From contig NZ_CADCVZ010000022.1 in NCBI RefSeq assembly GCF_902806265.1, positions 38,473-102,472 of the forward strand: a stretch of DNA of 64,000 nt, given 5' to 3'. The notes under the pieces are model-generated. The model was given only the letters and a program-made list of their open reading frames with translations. It did not search any database and was not told the origin of the DNA. Source of the stretch: an uncultured Sphingomonas sp. (lineage in GTDB: Bacteria > Pseudomonadota > Alphaproteobacteria > Sphingomonadales > Sphingomonadaceae). The position numbers were made by a program, and so were the translations under genes. Positions 1-10,543 of this stretch are shown here, piece after piece; positions within the stretch are counted from its first letter, which is position 1; the number at the start of each line of letters is the position of its first letter.

Positions 1-477
1 ACAGGCGATGTCACCCTGATTGCACCCGACAGCGCGCTGGAGTTAACCCCGGAAGAGCAGGAGCGGTTGAAGGCGGCCGGAGTGAAGGCCGTGGACGGCC
101 CTGCCGAGGCGGTCGGGGTTGCAGGCGACTGCATCACGGTCGACACAGCGGAGGGTTTGCTGACCTTCGACAGCGTCTACCCCGCCCTCGGCTCCGACAC
201 GCACACGCAGCTGGCCGAAATGGTCGACGCGAAGCTGGCGGAAGACGGCTGCATCCTGTGCGACGAGAAGATGCGGACCACGGTGGAAGGACTGTATGCG
301 GCCGGCGACGTAGTCCACGGCTTGGACCAGATCAGCCACGCGATGGGCGAAGGCGGCCAGGCCGCGACGACCATCCGCAACGACCTGGCTGCCAGTTCGC
401 CGCTGTTCCGGCAGCCGCTCGAGGTGTCCGCCACCGGCGAAACGGAGCGGGAGACGGTTGAGGTTGGAGACTATTAG
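1..477 (+). CDS. FAD/NAD(P)-dependent oxidoreductase (thioredoxin-reductase-like), C-terminal part, truncated by window start
   Basis: Frame open from base 1; contains 'TTVEGLYAAGDVVHGLDQISHAMGEGGQAATTI', typical of the C-terminal FAD-binding motif of TrxR-like proteins. Confidence 0.8.
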   Translation, partial: TGDVTLIAPDSALELTPEEQERLKAAGVKAVDGPAEAVGVAGDCITVDTAEGLLTFDSVYPALGSDTHTQLAEMVDAKLAEDGCILCDEKMRTTVEGLYAAGDVVHGLDQISHAMGEGGQAATTIRNDLAASSPLFRQPLEVSATGETERETVEVGDY

Positions 478-962
478 GCCAGGAAAGCCGGGTCGATCAC
501 CACCTGGCCGTTTTCCAGGTCCGCGATCCCCGGCTTGAACGGCACCAGCGCGCGCTTGCCGGCCGCATCTTCCACCTCCAGCAAGTCGCCCGCGCCGAAG
601 TTCTCAACCGCCGAGATCGTGCCTAGCGCAGTGCCTTTCAGGTCGATGCAAGGCATGCCGGTGAGGTCGGCGTGATAGTATTCGCCTTCGTCCAGTGGCG
701 GCAGGGAACCGCGGTCCACCTCAATCAAGCTGCCGCGGAGCGACTCGGCCGCGGCGCGGTCGTTCACCCCCTCCAGCCGGGCTGTCGCGCCCTTGCCGGC
801 CGCCTTGGCGGAGAGCAGCCGACGCTCCCGGCCGCCGACGAACACCGCCGCATGCTGCGCGAGGCTCTCGGCGGTGTCCGTGAAAAGCTTCAGCCGGAGT
901 TCCCCGCTGACGCCATGCGCGCCTGCGACCGCGGCAAGGGCGACGCGTCTTGCACCTCCCAC
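474..962 (-). CDS. rimM: 16S rRNA processing protein RimM (start uncertain: GTG at 962, or ORF extension to 1016)
   Basis: 'VALAAVAGAHGVSGELRLKLFTDTAESL...EYYHADLTGM...LVPF' is RimM-like; located downstream of rpsP on the same strand. Confidence 0.9.
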   Translation of the reverse strand: MGGARRVALAAVAGAHGVSGELRLKLFTDTAESLAQHAAVFVGGRERRLLSAKAAGKGATARLEGVNDRAAAESLRGSLIEVDRGSLPPLDEGEYYHADLTGMPCIDLKGTALGTISAVENFGAGDLLEVEDAAGKRALVPFKPGIADLENGQVVIDPAFLA

Positions 963-1070
963 TTGGGGGAGGTGGGCCGAAGGTCCGGAGGGGTCAGGGA
1001 CAGAGCTATCGCTCACGCCTCCGACCCCTCAGTCAGCCGCGCTGACAGCTCCCCCAGGGGGGAGCAGCGG
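952..1070. repeat. Intergenic palindromic repeat ('CCTCCCACTTGGGGGAGG ... GCTCCCCCAGGGGGGAGC')
   Basis: Two self-complementary blocks visible in the sequence, between rpsP and rimM, overlapping the 5' end of the rimM ORF. Confidence 0.7.
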
Positions 1071-1077
1071 GGATGCA

Positions 1078-1680
1078 CTACTCCGCCTTCTCGGCGCCTT
1101 CGGCCGGCGCAGCGTCCTCGGCCCCCTCAGCCGGCTGAGGCTGGGTCGGCGCGGACACGTCCTCAGCCGGAGCCGCCTCCGCAGCGCCCTCGGCCGGCTC
1201 AGGTTGCGTCGGCGCGCTCGCCTCTTCCGCGACCGGAGCCGCCGGTGCGGTCACCTCCTCCGTCGCAGGCTCAGGCGCGCTCGCCTCTTCGGCCACAGGC
1301 GCTTGCGGCTCAGGAGCGGCCGCCGCCGCGGCTTCGGCCAGTTCCGCCTGCTTTGTTGCACGCTCCTCGGCGCGCTCCTTGGCCTTGTCGCCCGGCTGAC
1401 CCTTGTTGGGGTTATTCCGCGCGGCACGCTCCTTGAGGCCGGCGGCGTCGAGGAAGCGGGCAACACGGTCCGACGGCTGCGCGCCGACCTTCAGCCAATG
1501 CGAAACGCGCTCGGCGTCCAGTTTCACCCGCTCGGGCGAGTCCTTTGCCAGCAGCGGGTTGTAGGTGCCGACCTTCTCGATGAAGCGGCCATCGCGAGCG
1601 TTGCGGCTGTCGGCCACCACGATCCGGTAATAGGGACGCTTCTTGGACCCGCCGCGGGCCAGACGAATTGCAACTGCCAT
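1078..1680 (-). CDS. rpsP: 30S ribosomal protein S16 with long Ala/Pro/Glu-rich C-terminal extension
   Basis: '[43 protein letters not shown]' is S16; the C-terminal ~100 aa is low-complexity. Confidence 0.95.
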   Translation of the reverse strand: MAVAIRLARGGSKKRPYYRIVVADSRNARDGRFIEKVGTYNPLLAKDSPERVKLDAERVSHWLKVGAQPSDRVARFLDAAGLKERAARNNPNKGQPGDKAKERAEERATKQAELAEAAAAAAPEPQAPVAEEASAPEPATEEVTAPAAPVAEEASAPTQPEPAEGAAEAAPAEDVSAPTQPQPAEGAEDAAPAEGAEKAE

Positions 1681-1705
1681 ACTGAGTTCCTCTTCTAAGC
1701 TTCTG

Positions 1706-3193
1706 TTATCGCTTGCCAAACTTGTTGAAACCCGGCGGCATGCCGAACGGCGCCGCGCCGCCACCGGGCAGGCCCGGCAGCCCGCCGCCACCTGGACCGC
1801 CGATGCCTGGCGGCACCGCGCCCGGACCCATCAGCCCGCCCATGGCGCCCTCAAGCCCGCCCTTGCCGAACAGCGCCGCGAGTTTGCCGAGACCGCCCAT
1901 CTTCTTGAGGCGCTTCATCGCGCCTTCCATCTCCTGGTGCATCTTCAGCAGCTTGTTGACCTCCTGAACGGTGGTGCCGCTGCCTTTGGCGATGCGAATC
2001 TTACGCTTGGCGTTGATGAGGGCCGGCTTTTGCCTCTCCGTCGAGGTCATCGACGACAGCATCGCCTCCAGGTGGACCAGCGCCTTCCCGTCCTGCGCCT
2101 TGTCCATCGCGCCCTTCATGCCCTTGAGGCCCGGCAGCATGCCCGCGAGCGCCCCGAGCCCGCCCATGCGCTTCATCTGGTCGAGTTGCATGCGCAGATC
2201 GTCGAGGTCGAACTTGCCTTTGGCCATCTTGGCCGCGAGCTTCTCCGCCTCGTCCATCTTGATGGTCTCGGCCGCGCGCTCGACCAAGCTGACCACGTCG
2301 CCCATGCCGAGGATGCGCCCCGCGACCCGCTGCGGGTGGAAGGGCTCGATCGCGTCCAGCCCCTCGCCCGTGCCGGCGAACTTGATCGGCTTGCCGGTGA
2401 CCGCCCGCATGCTGAGCGCGGCGCCGCCGCGAGCATCGCCGTCCATCCGGGTCAGGATCACGCCGCTGATGTCGACCTCGCCGGCGAAGCCCTTGGCGAC
2501 GTTGATGGCATCCTGACCGGTCAGGCTGTCGACGACCAGCAACGTCTCGGTCGGGCGCGAGGCGGTGGCGACGGCCTTCATTTCGCCCATCAGGGCATCG
2601 TCGACGTGCAACCGGCCGGCCGTGTCGAGCAGGACCACATCATAGCCCTGCAGCCGTGCAGACTGCAGCGCCCGCGCCGCGATTTCCACCGGCGGCTGGC
2701 CCGGCACGATCGGCAGGGTGTCGACGCTGGCCTGCCGCCCGAGCACCGCCAACTGCTCCTGCGCCGCCGGCCGGGCCACGTCGAGCGAGGCCATCAGCAC
2801 GCGCTTGCGATCCTTCTCCGACAATCGCTTGGCGAGCTTGGCCGTGGTGGTCGTCTTGCCCGAGCCCTGCAGGCCGACCATCATCACCACGGCGGGCGGT
2901 GCAACGTTGACGTCGAGCTCGGAGGACTCCGCTCCAAGCATTTCGATCAGCGCGTCGTGAACGATCTTGACGACCTGCTGGCCGGGCGTAATCGAGCGCA
3001 GCACTTCCTGCCCGACCGCCTGCTCCGTGGCCTTGTCGACGAACTCGCGCGCGACCGGCAGTGCGACGTCCGCTTCGAGCAACGCCACCCGCACCTCGCG
3101 CATCGCCGAGCGCACGTCCGCCTCCGTCAGCGCGCCACGGCCCCGGAGCTGGTCGAACACGCCGCCAAGGCGGTCGCTGAGGGACTCGAACAT
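1706..3193 (-). CDS. ffh: Signal recognition particle protein Ffh
   Basis: '[18 protein letters not shown]...[16 protein letters not shown]...[10 protein letters not shown]', plus M-domain with Gly/Pro-rich tail. Confidence 0.97.
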   Translation of the reverse strand: MFESLSDRLGGVFDQLRGRGALTEADVRSAMREVRVALLEADVALPVAREFVDKATEQAVGQEVLRSITPGQQVVKIVHDALIEMLGAESSELDVNVAPPAVVMMVGLQGSGKTTTTAKLAKRLSEKDRKRVLMASLDVARPAAQEQLAVLGRQASVDTLPIVPGQPPVEIAARALQSARLQGYDVVLLDTAGRLHVDDALMGEMKAVATASRPTETLLVVDSLTGQDAINVAKGFAGEVDISGVILTRMDGDARGGAALSMRAVTGKPIKFAGTGEGLDAIEPFHPQRVAGRILGMGDVVSLVERAAETIKMDEAEKLAAKMAKGKFDLDDLRMQLDQMKRMGGLGALAGMLPGLKGMKGAMDKAQDGKALVHLEAMLSSMTSTERQKPALINAKRKIRIAKGSGTTVQEVNKLLKMHQEMEGAMKRLKKMGGLGKLAALFGKGGLEGAMGGLMGPGAVPPGIGGPGGGGLPGLPGGGAAPFGMPPGFNKFGKR

Positions 3194-3428
3194 ACCAAAA
3201 CTCCCGCGACGAGCCGGTCCGCAAAGCATAACGCGCCGGCGGGCGAAACCTCGCCGGCCAGCGTGCCCCAAGGGGCTTGTCGATGTTATGTCAAAAACGA
3301 CGCCGCTGCGCTTAGCTCATTGTGGGCGGCAACTCAACTCCCTCATGCCAGCGAGGGCCGGCATCCAAGCGGCAGCATCGAGTGGCGAGGACAAGACGCA
3401 GTCTGAACCCCAACCGCGCCGGGTGACG

Positions 3429-3848
3429 TCAACCCTGCGGCTTTCGCGGACCCCGAGGTTTGCCGCTTGGCCCACCCGGTCCACCCGGACGATCGCCGCG
3501 CGGTCCGCCGCCTGGCCGAGCGCCCCGCACCGGCGGACGCGGTCCCCGCGCACCGCGGTCCACCACCTCGCCATGCCGCGGGGGCGGCCGGTTGGGCGCG
3601 GCGGCGTCGCGGGGCGCGACCGAGTAGCCTTCCTTGAGCAATTGGGTGAAAGCACTGCGGACGCTGGCGGTAATGGCGTCCTGCAGCTCCTTGGGCAGGT
3701 CTGCGAAGGTCACGTTGGGATGGATCGCCTGCACGTCGCGAAGCAGCTGGTTGGGCAGGCCCTTCGATGCGGTCTTCAGCGCCGCAACCGCGTCCAGCAC
3801 GGCGGAGAAGATCACGGACTGCATGACGTCGGTGGCGGCTCTCGGCAT
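3429..3848 (-). CDS. Uncharacterised protein with helical N-terminus and Arg/Gly/Pro-rich C-terminus
   Basis: 139-aa ORF: 'VIFSAVLDAVAALKTASKGLPNQLLRDVQAIHPNVTFADLPKELQDAITASVRSAFTQLLKEGYSV' followed by an RG/GP-rich tail. Confidence 0.65.
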   Translation of the reverse strand: MPRAATDVMQSVIFSAVLDAVAALKTASKGLPNQLLRDVQAIHPNVTFADLPKELQDAITASVRSAFTQLLKEGYSVAPRDAAAPNRPPPRHGEVVDRGARGPRPPVRGARPGGGPRGDRPGGPGGPSGKPRGPRKPQG

Positions 3849-3906
3849 GGCCCTGTAAACTCCTGCGCGGTGGACTTGGGTTCACGTGCCTCCTAAGTCG
3901 CCGCGG

Positions 3907-4710
3907 ATGCCGCGGCAATTCGACAAGATGCATGGGCTGGGGAATGATTTCGTCATCCTCGATGCCCGTAGCGAGCCGCTGCAATTGTCGGGGCAACTAG
4001 CGCGTGCTTTGGCCGACCGGCGCCGCGGTATCGGCTGCGATCAGTTGATCCTGCTGGAGCCTTCTGCCGCTGCCGACCTGAAGATGCGGATCTGGAACCA
4101 CGACGGAGGTGAGGTGCAGAGCTGCGGCAACGCTTCGCGATGCGTCGTTCAACTGACCGGCGCGAAGAGCATCGAGACGGGCGGCGGCCTCGTTACGGGC
4201 GATACTGCCGACGGAGAGATCGAGGTTGCGCTGACCGAACCAAAGTTCGCCTGGGACGAAGTGCCGATCACCTATCCAATGGACACCGATGCGGTGCCGA
4301 TGGGCTGGGGCCCGCTGGAGAAGCCGATGGCGCTTAGCGTCGGCAACCCGCACCTCGTCTTCTTCGAAGAGGATGTGGACGCCATCGACCTCGTGCGGGT
4401 CGGCCCGAGCATCGAGCACGACCCCGCCTTTCCCGAGCGGATCAACGTCAACGTGGCGCAAGTGCTGGCGGACGGCAGCCTGAAGCTGCGCACCTGGGAG
4501 CGCGGCGCCGGCCTGACCCTCGCCTGCGGCACCGGCGCCTGCGCGACCGCGGTAGCGGCGATCAAGTCCAAGCGCGTGACCTCGCCCGTGCGCGTGACCA
4601 TGCCCGGCGGCGAGCTGACGATCGCCTGGGCGCCGGGGGAGCGGGTTCGCATGATCGGGGCGGCCACACACGTTTTCCGCGGCGAGATCGATATGGAGCG
4701 ATTCCAGTGA
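3907..4710 (+). CDS. dapF: Diaminopimelate epimerase
   Basis: 'MPRQFDKMHGLGNDFVILDAR...CGNASRCV...LACGTGACA'. Confidence 0.97.
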   Translation: MPRQFDKMHGLGNDFVILDARSEPLQLSGQLARALADRRRGIGCDQLILLEPSAAADLKMRIWNHDGGEVQSCGNASRCVVQLTGAKSIETGGGLVTGDTADGEIEVALTEPKFAWDEVPITYPMDTDAVPMGWGPLEKPMALSVGNPHLVFFEEDVDAIDLVRVGPSIEHDPAFPERINVNVAQVLADGSLKLRTWERGAGLTLACGTGACATAVAAIKSKRVTSPVRVTMPGGELTIAWAPGERVRMIGAATHVFRGEIDMERFQ

Positions 4711-5621
4711 GTTGGCTGGAACGGCTGACTGGTGGATTCAAGAAAACCGCCGACCGGCTAGGTGACAATTTGACCGGCCTCGCCAGCCGCGCCGCGCTCG
4801 ACACCTCGACCCTCGACGACATCGAGGAAGCGCTGATCGCGTCCGACCTGGGGCCGGAAGCCTCCCGGCGCATCCGCGACGCCATCGCCGCGCGCCGTTT
4901 CGAGCAACTCGACGAGCGCGGGCTGCGAACCATCCTGGCCGAGGAGATCGAGGCGATCCTCACGCCTGTTGCCAAGCCGCTCGACGTGTGGGGCTTCCCG
5001 CGCCCGCACGTCGTCCTGGTGATCGGCGTCAACGGATCGGGCAAGACCACCACCATCGGCAAGCTCGGGCACCTGCTGCAAGAGCAGGATTATGGCGTCA
5101 TGCTGGCAGCGGGCGACACCTTCCGCGCCGCGGCCATCGAACAGCTGAGCATCTGGGGCCAGCGGATCGGCGCGCCGGTCATCTCCGGCAAGGAGGGCGG
5201 TGACGCTGCCGGAATCGTGTTCGACGGCGTCAAGCAGGCCACGGCGACCGGCATCGACGCGCTGATCGTCGACACTGCGGGGCGGCTGCAGAACAAGACC
5301 CACCTGATGGACGAGCTGTCCAAGGTTCGCCGCGTCCTTGGCCGCCTCAACTCCGAAGCGCCCCACGACGTGGTGCTGGTGCTGGACGCCACCACCGGCC
5401 AGAACGCGCTCAACCAGATCGAGGTGTTTCGCGACCTCGCAGGCGTCACGGGCCTGGTCATGACGAAGCTCGACGGCACCGCGCGGGGCGGCGTGCTGGT
5501 CGCGGCGGCGGAGAAGTTCGGCCTGCCGATCCATGCCATCGGCGTCGGCGAGGGCGTGGACGATCTGCGCCCATTCGACCCCTGCGCGGTCGCCCGCGCC
5601 ATCGCCGGCTTGTACGAATGA
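4707..5621 (+). CDS. ftsY: Signal recognition particle receptor FtsY (GTG start)
   Basis: 'VIGVNGSGKTTTIGKLG...AAGDTFRAAAIEQL...DTAGRLQNK...TKLDGTARGG'; 4-nt overlap with dapF. Confidence 0.97.
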   Translation: MSWLERLTGGFKKTADRLGDNLTGLASRAALDTSTLDDIEEALIASDLGPEASRRIRDAIAARRFEQLDERGLRTILAEEIEAILTPVAKPLDVWGFPRPHVVLVIGVNGSGKTTTIGKLGHLLQEQDYGVMLAAGDTFRAAAIEQLSIWGQRIGAPVISGKEGGDAAGIVFDGVKQATATGIDALIVDTAGRLQNKTHLMDELSKVRRVLGRLNSEAPHDVVLVLDATTGQNALNQIEVFRDLAGVTGLVMTKLDGTARGGVLVAAAEKFGLPIHAIGVGEGVDDLRPFDPCAVARAIAGLYE

Positions 5622-6238
5622 GCAGCGCCGCGCCGCCTCAGGAACCGACCGGCGGCTCCAAGCTGCTGATCGACCTGGGGCCGCTGCTGGTCTTCTTCCT
5701 GGTGAACTTCTTCGCGCCGGTCCCGCCGATGCTGAAGATCTTCGCCGCTACCGGCGCCTTCATGGTCGCGATGGTGGCCGCGATGATCTACTCGGCCATC
5801 CGCTTTCGCCACATCTCGCCGCTGTTGTGGTTTTCCGGCGTGATGGTGGTGATCCTGGGCGGGCTCACCATCTACCTGCACAATGAAACCTTCATCAAGG
5901 TCAAGCCGACGCTCTACTACCTGCTGGTCGCGGGCCTGCTCGGCTTTGGCCTGTGGCGGGGCAAGCCGCTGTTGAAGTTGGTGCTCGGCTCCGCCTACCC
6001 CGGGCTGGACGAGGCGGGCTGGCGCAAGCTCACCCGCAACTGGGCGCTGTTCTTCGCCGGCATGGCGCTGCTCAACGAAGTGGTCTGGCGTAGCAGCAGC
6101 ACCGACTTCTGGATCGGCTTCAAGCTATGGGGCGCGATCCCCCTCACCTTTCTGTTCGCCGCAATAAATATCCCCATGCTGATGCGGCACGGCTTGTCGA
6201 CCGAGCCTGAGCCGGTCGAGCCAGGACCAGTCGAATGA
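5618..6238 (+). CDS. yciB: Inner membrane-spanning protein YciB / septation protein A family
   Basis: Multi-TM; '[17 protein letters not shown]', '[29 protein letters not shown]', '[47 protein letters not shown]'. Confidence 0.92.
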   Translation: MSSAAPPQEPTGGSKLLIDLGPLLVFFLVNFFAPVPPMLKIFAATGAFMVAMVAAMIYSAIRFRHISPLLWFSGVMVVILGGLTIYLHNETFIKVKPTLYYLLVAGLLGFGLWRGKPLLKLVLGSAYPGLDEAGWRKLTRNWALFFAGMALLNEVVWRSSSTDFWIGFKLWGAIPLTFLFAAINIPMLMRHGLSTEPEPVEPGPVE

Positions 6239-7179
6239 GCGATCCGATCCTTTCCATCCGCGGTCTGCGCAAGGCCTACGCTAGCGGCACCGAGGCGCTG
6301 AAAGCCCTCGACCTCGACATCCAGCGTGGCGAGATCTTCGCGCTGCTCGGGCCCAACGGCGCAGGCAAGACGACCATGATCTCCATCGTGTGCGGCATCG
6401 TCCGCGCGACGGACGGCACGGTGCTGATCGACGGCAAGCACTGGCGGCAGAACTATCGCGAAACGCGGCGGCGGATCGGCCTGGTACCGCAAGAGCTGAC
6501 CATGGACGTGTTCGAGCCGTTGATGAGTACGGTAAGCTTCAGCCGCGAACTATTCGGACTCAAGCCCGACCCCGCGCGCATCGAGCAGATCCTTCGAGAC
6601 CTCTCGCTATGGGACAAGCGCAAGAGCATCCTCAAGGAGCTGTCCGGCGGCATGAAGCGCCGGGTCATGATCGCCAAGGCGCTGGCCCACGAACCGGACA
6701 TCCTGTTCCTGGACGAACCCACCGCCGGCGTGGACGTCGAGCTGCGCAAGGACATGTGGAACCTCGTCCGCCGGCTCCGCGAACAGGGCGTAACCGTGAT
6801 CCTCACCACCCACTACATCGAAGAGGCCGAGGAGATGGCCGACCGGGTCGGCGTGATCAACCGCGGCGAGCTGATCCTAGTCGAGGAGAAGCATGCGCTG
6901 ATGCAGAAGCTCGGGCGCAAGATCCTCCACCTGCAGTTGACGGAGCCGCTGCAGGCAGTGCCGCCGTCCCTAGCCGATTGGCATCCGCAGCTCAGCGACG
7001 ACGGCGCTACCCTCACCTATGAGTTCGACGCCAAGGCCGAGCGCACGGGCATTCCCTCGCTGCTCGCCGCGATGCGTGACGCTGGGATCGCGTTCAAAGA
7101 CCTCGATACCAAGCAGTCGAGCCTGGAGGACATCTTCGTGGACCTGATCCACAATGGTCGCAAGGAGGCCGCGGATTGA
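6235..7179 (+). CDS. ABC transporter ATP-binding protein
   Basis: Walker A 'GPNGAGKTT', signature 'LSGGMKRR', Walker B '[12 protein letters not shown]'. Confidence 0.95.
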   Translation: MSDPILSIRGLRKAYASGTEALKALDLDIQRGEIFALLGPNGAGKTTMISIVCGIVRATDGTVLIDGKHWRQNYRETRRRIGLVPQELTMDVFEPLMSTVSFSRELFGLKPDPARIEQILRDLSLWDKRKSILKELSGGMKRRVMIAKALAHEPDILFLDEPTAGVDVELRKDMWNLVRRLREQGVTVILTTHYIEEAEEMADRVGVINRGELILVEEKHALMQKLGRKILHLQLTEPLQAVPPSLADWHPQLSDDGATLTYEFDAKAERTGIPSLLAAMRDAGIAFKDLDTKQSSLEDIFVDLIHNGRKEAAD

Positions 7180-7937
7180 ACTGGCGAGGCATCTGGGCGA
7201 TCTACAAGTTCGAACTGCACCGCTTTCGGCGCACGTTGTGGACCGGGCTGGCCGTACCCGTGATCACCACCAGCCTGTACTTCATCGTGTTCGGTGCCGC
7301 GATCGGCAGCCAGATGACCGAGATCAGCGGCATCCCCTACGGCGCCTTCATCGTGCCCGGGCTGATGATGCTCAGCTTGTTCACCGAGAGCATCTTCAAC
7401 GCGAGCTTCGGCATCCACATGCCGCGCTTCACCGGGACCATCTACGAGATTTTGTCGGCGCCCTTGTCCGCCTTTGAAACGGTGCTCGGCTATGTCGGCG
7501 CGGCCGCGACCAAGGCGATGCTGGTCGCCTTGGTGATATTCGGCACCGCCCACCTGTTCGTGCCGGTGCAGGTGCTCCATCCCGGGCTGATGCTGCTCTA
7601 CCTCGCACTGGTGGCGCTGAGCTTCTGCATGTTCGGCTTCATAGTCGGCATCTGGGCCAAGGGCTTCGAGCAATTGCAGGTGATTCCCTTGCTGATCGTC
7701 ACGCCCCTGACCTTCCTCGGGGGCGCCTTCTACTCGATCGACATGCTTGCAGAGCCGTGGCGGACGATCACCCTGTTCAATCCCGTCGTCTACCTGATCA
7801 ACGGCTTTCGCTGGACCTTCTTCGGCACTGCCGATGTCAGTTTCGGCGCGGCACTGGCGGCCACGCTCGCGTTCGCTGGGGTGTGCCTGGCCGGCATCTG
7901 GTGGATCTTCCGGACCGGGTACCGACTCAAGGCATAG
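7176..7937 (+). CDS. ABC-2 type transporter permease
   Basis: Multi-TM ORF with 4-nt overlap to the ATPase gene; '...[34 protein letters not shown]'. Confidence 0.92.
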   Translation: MNWRGIWAIYKFELHRFRRTLWTGLAVPVITTSLYFIVFGAAIGSQMTEISGIPYGAFIVPGLMMLSLFTESIFNASFGIHMPRFTGTIYEILSAPLSAFETVLGYVGAAATKAMLVALVIFGTAHLFVPVQVLHPGLMLLYLALVALSFCMFGFIVGIWAKGFEQLQVIPLLIVTPLTFLGGAFYSIDMLAEPWRTITLFNPVVYLINGFRWTFFGTADVSFGAALAATLAFAGVCLAGIWWIFRTGYRLKA

Positions 7938-7938
7938 C

Positions 7939-7958
7939 ACCCCGGCAGACGCCGGGGT
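7939..7958. repeat. Perfect palindromic hairpin ACCCCGGC-AGAC-GCCGGGGT, 2 nt after the ABC permease stop
   Basis: 8-bp arms; same family as 56235..56254 (ACCCCGGC-CTTC-GCCGGGGT). No clear U-run. Confidence 0.7.
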
Positions 7959-7970
7959 ACTACACTCAGG

Positions 7971-8597
7971 CTACGCCGCCACACCTTGCCGCCCGACGCT
8001 CGCCAGCCGCTCGGACACCTTGTCCCAGTTTACCACGTTCCACCACGCCTTGAGGTAGTCCGCCCGCCGGTTCTGGTAGCGCAGGTAATAGGCGTGCTCC
8101 CATACGTCGTTGCCGAGGATCGGCGTTCCACGCACCTCGACCACGTCCATCAGCGGGTTGTCCTGGTTGGGCGTTGCGACGATCTCCAGGCTGCCCTCGC
8201 CCGTTGCGACCAGCCACACCCAGCCGGAGCCGAACTGGCCGACCCCGGCCGCGTTGAACTGCTCCTTGAAGCCGTCGAGCGAGCGCCACTTGCTGGTGAC
8301 GGCATCGCGCAGTTCGCCTTGCGGCTCGCCGCCGCCCGGACCCATGATTTCCCAGAAGAAGCTGTGGTTCCAGTGCCCGCCGCCATTGTTGCGCACTACC
8401 TTGGGCAGGCTCGATGCTTGGCCAAGGATGTCCTCCAGCTCGCGCCCTTGCAGCGACTGGTCCGCGTCGACTGCCTTGTTGAGATTATCGACATACGCTT
8501 GGTGGTGCTTGTCGTGGTGCAGGCGCATCGTCTGCTCGTCGATGCTCGCCTCCAGCGCGGCATAGTCATAGGGCAGCGGCGGCACGGAATAGGTCAT
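7971..8597 (-). CDS. sodB: Superoxide dismutase [Fe/Mn]
   Basis: 'MTYSVPPLPYDYAALEASIDEQTMRLHHDKHHQAYVDNLN...NNGGGHWNHSFFW...DVWEHAYYLRYQNRRADYLKAWWNVVNW'. Confidence 0.96.
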   Translation of the reverse strand: MTYSVPPLPYDYAALEASIDEQTMRLHHDKHHQAYVDNLNKAVDADQSLQGRELEDILGQASSLPKVVRNNGGGHWNHSFFWEIMGPGGGEPQGELRDAVTSKWRSLDGFKEQFNAAGVGQFGSGWVWLVATGEGSLEIVATPNQDNPLMDVVEVRGTPILGNDVWEHAYYLRYQNRRADYLKAWWNVVNWDKVSERLASVGRQGVAA

Positions 8598-8699
8598 GGC
8601 TGATCCTCCTGGCGGTTCATGGCGACACAACGCGGTACGTGCCGGGGCTATCCCGCGGCAATCGCGTCGGTCAACCAGCCAGCCGTACCGCCGAACGGT

Positions 8700-9242
8700 T
8701 CAGCGGGTGCGGACCTGATAGCGAGCCAGTTCGGTTGCCACCTCGCGCCATTGGGGCGCGATAGCCTGTGCCTGCTTGAGGTCGCGGTAGGCGGCCCGGA
8801 CATCGCCGCGGTCCTCGTTGGCGAGCCCGCGCGCATAATAGGCGAGCGCAGGCCGACTCGTGCGCAGCTGCAGCGACCGGTCGATCGGCGTCACGGCGTC
8901 CGCGCTCCGGCCCGACTTAATGAGCAGGATGCCCTTGTTTAGCCAAGCTTCCGGCTCGCGCGGATCCAGCCGAATGGCCTCGTTGAAGTCGGCTTCGGCG
9001 GCAGCGAAGTCGCGCTTCACCAATCGCAGGATGCCGCGATTAACGTGGGTTGCGACCCGATCATGGTCGGTCAATGCTTCGGTGAACGCAGCGTCACACT
9101 CACGCAACGCTTGCTGGTTAGCGAGGCGCGACTCGGCGGACCGGTAACAGCTAACGGCAAGCCCGTCGCCGATCACCGTAACCGAAGCGCTTGCCGGGAG
9201 TGCGACGAAAGCTGCTGCGGCAGCCAAAGCAAGGTTACGCAT
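8700..9242 (-). CDS. TPR-repeat protein with signal peptide
   Basis: Signal-like N-terminus 'MRNLALAAAAAFVALPASA'; TPR motifs 'AEADFNEAIRLDPREPEAWLNKGILL'. Confidence 0.85.
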   Translation of the reverse strand: MRNLALAAAAAFVALPASASVTVIGDGLAVSCYRSAESRLANQQALRECDAAFTEALTDHDRVATHVNRGILRLVKRDFAAAEADFNEAIRLDPREPEAWLNKGILLIKSGRSADAVTPIDRSLQLRTSRPALAYYARGLANEDRGDVRAAYRDLKQAQAIAPQWREVATELARYQVRTR

Positions 9243-9321
9243 TCGAACCTCCTCATCGTTCTGAGCGCTAGCATCTTACGCCTTTTCCCATGCGATTGCG
9301 CGTTCTTTCCGCGGCAACCGG

Positions 9322-10416
<1,095 letters not shown>

Positions 10417-10480
10417 GTTGTTTCATGCGGGCAAGCGCAGGTGAGCGCAGCGCACGCGCTCTTCCGGTATAAACGGCTGA

Positions 10481-10497
10481 TTGGCACGTGTCCTGCA
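10481..10497 (+). promoter_or_regulatory. Sigma-54 (-24/-12) promoter for pspA
   Basis: TTGGCACGTGTCCTGCA: GG-N10-GC spacing matching the YTGGCACG-N4-TTGCW consensus, about 47 nt upstream of the pspA start, with pspF divergent. Confidence 0.85.
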
Positions 10498-10543
10498 TTG
10501 TAAGCGGCAGACAGGGCCCGATAACGGTTCATGAGGTACAGGA

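Noticed and set aside
1643-3406. 587-aa plus-strand ORF antisense to ffh
   Set aside because: High-GC shadow ORF; the minus strand encodes full Ffh with all motifs, and the antisense translation is Arg/His/Leu-biased low complexity.
7939-7958. Possible strong intrinsic terminator after the ABC permease
   Set aside because: Perfect hairpin but no U-run; kept only as a repeat-family hairpin.
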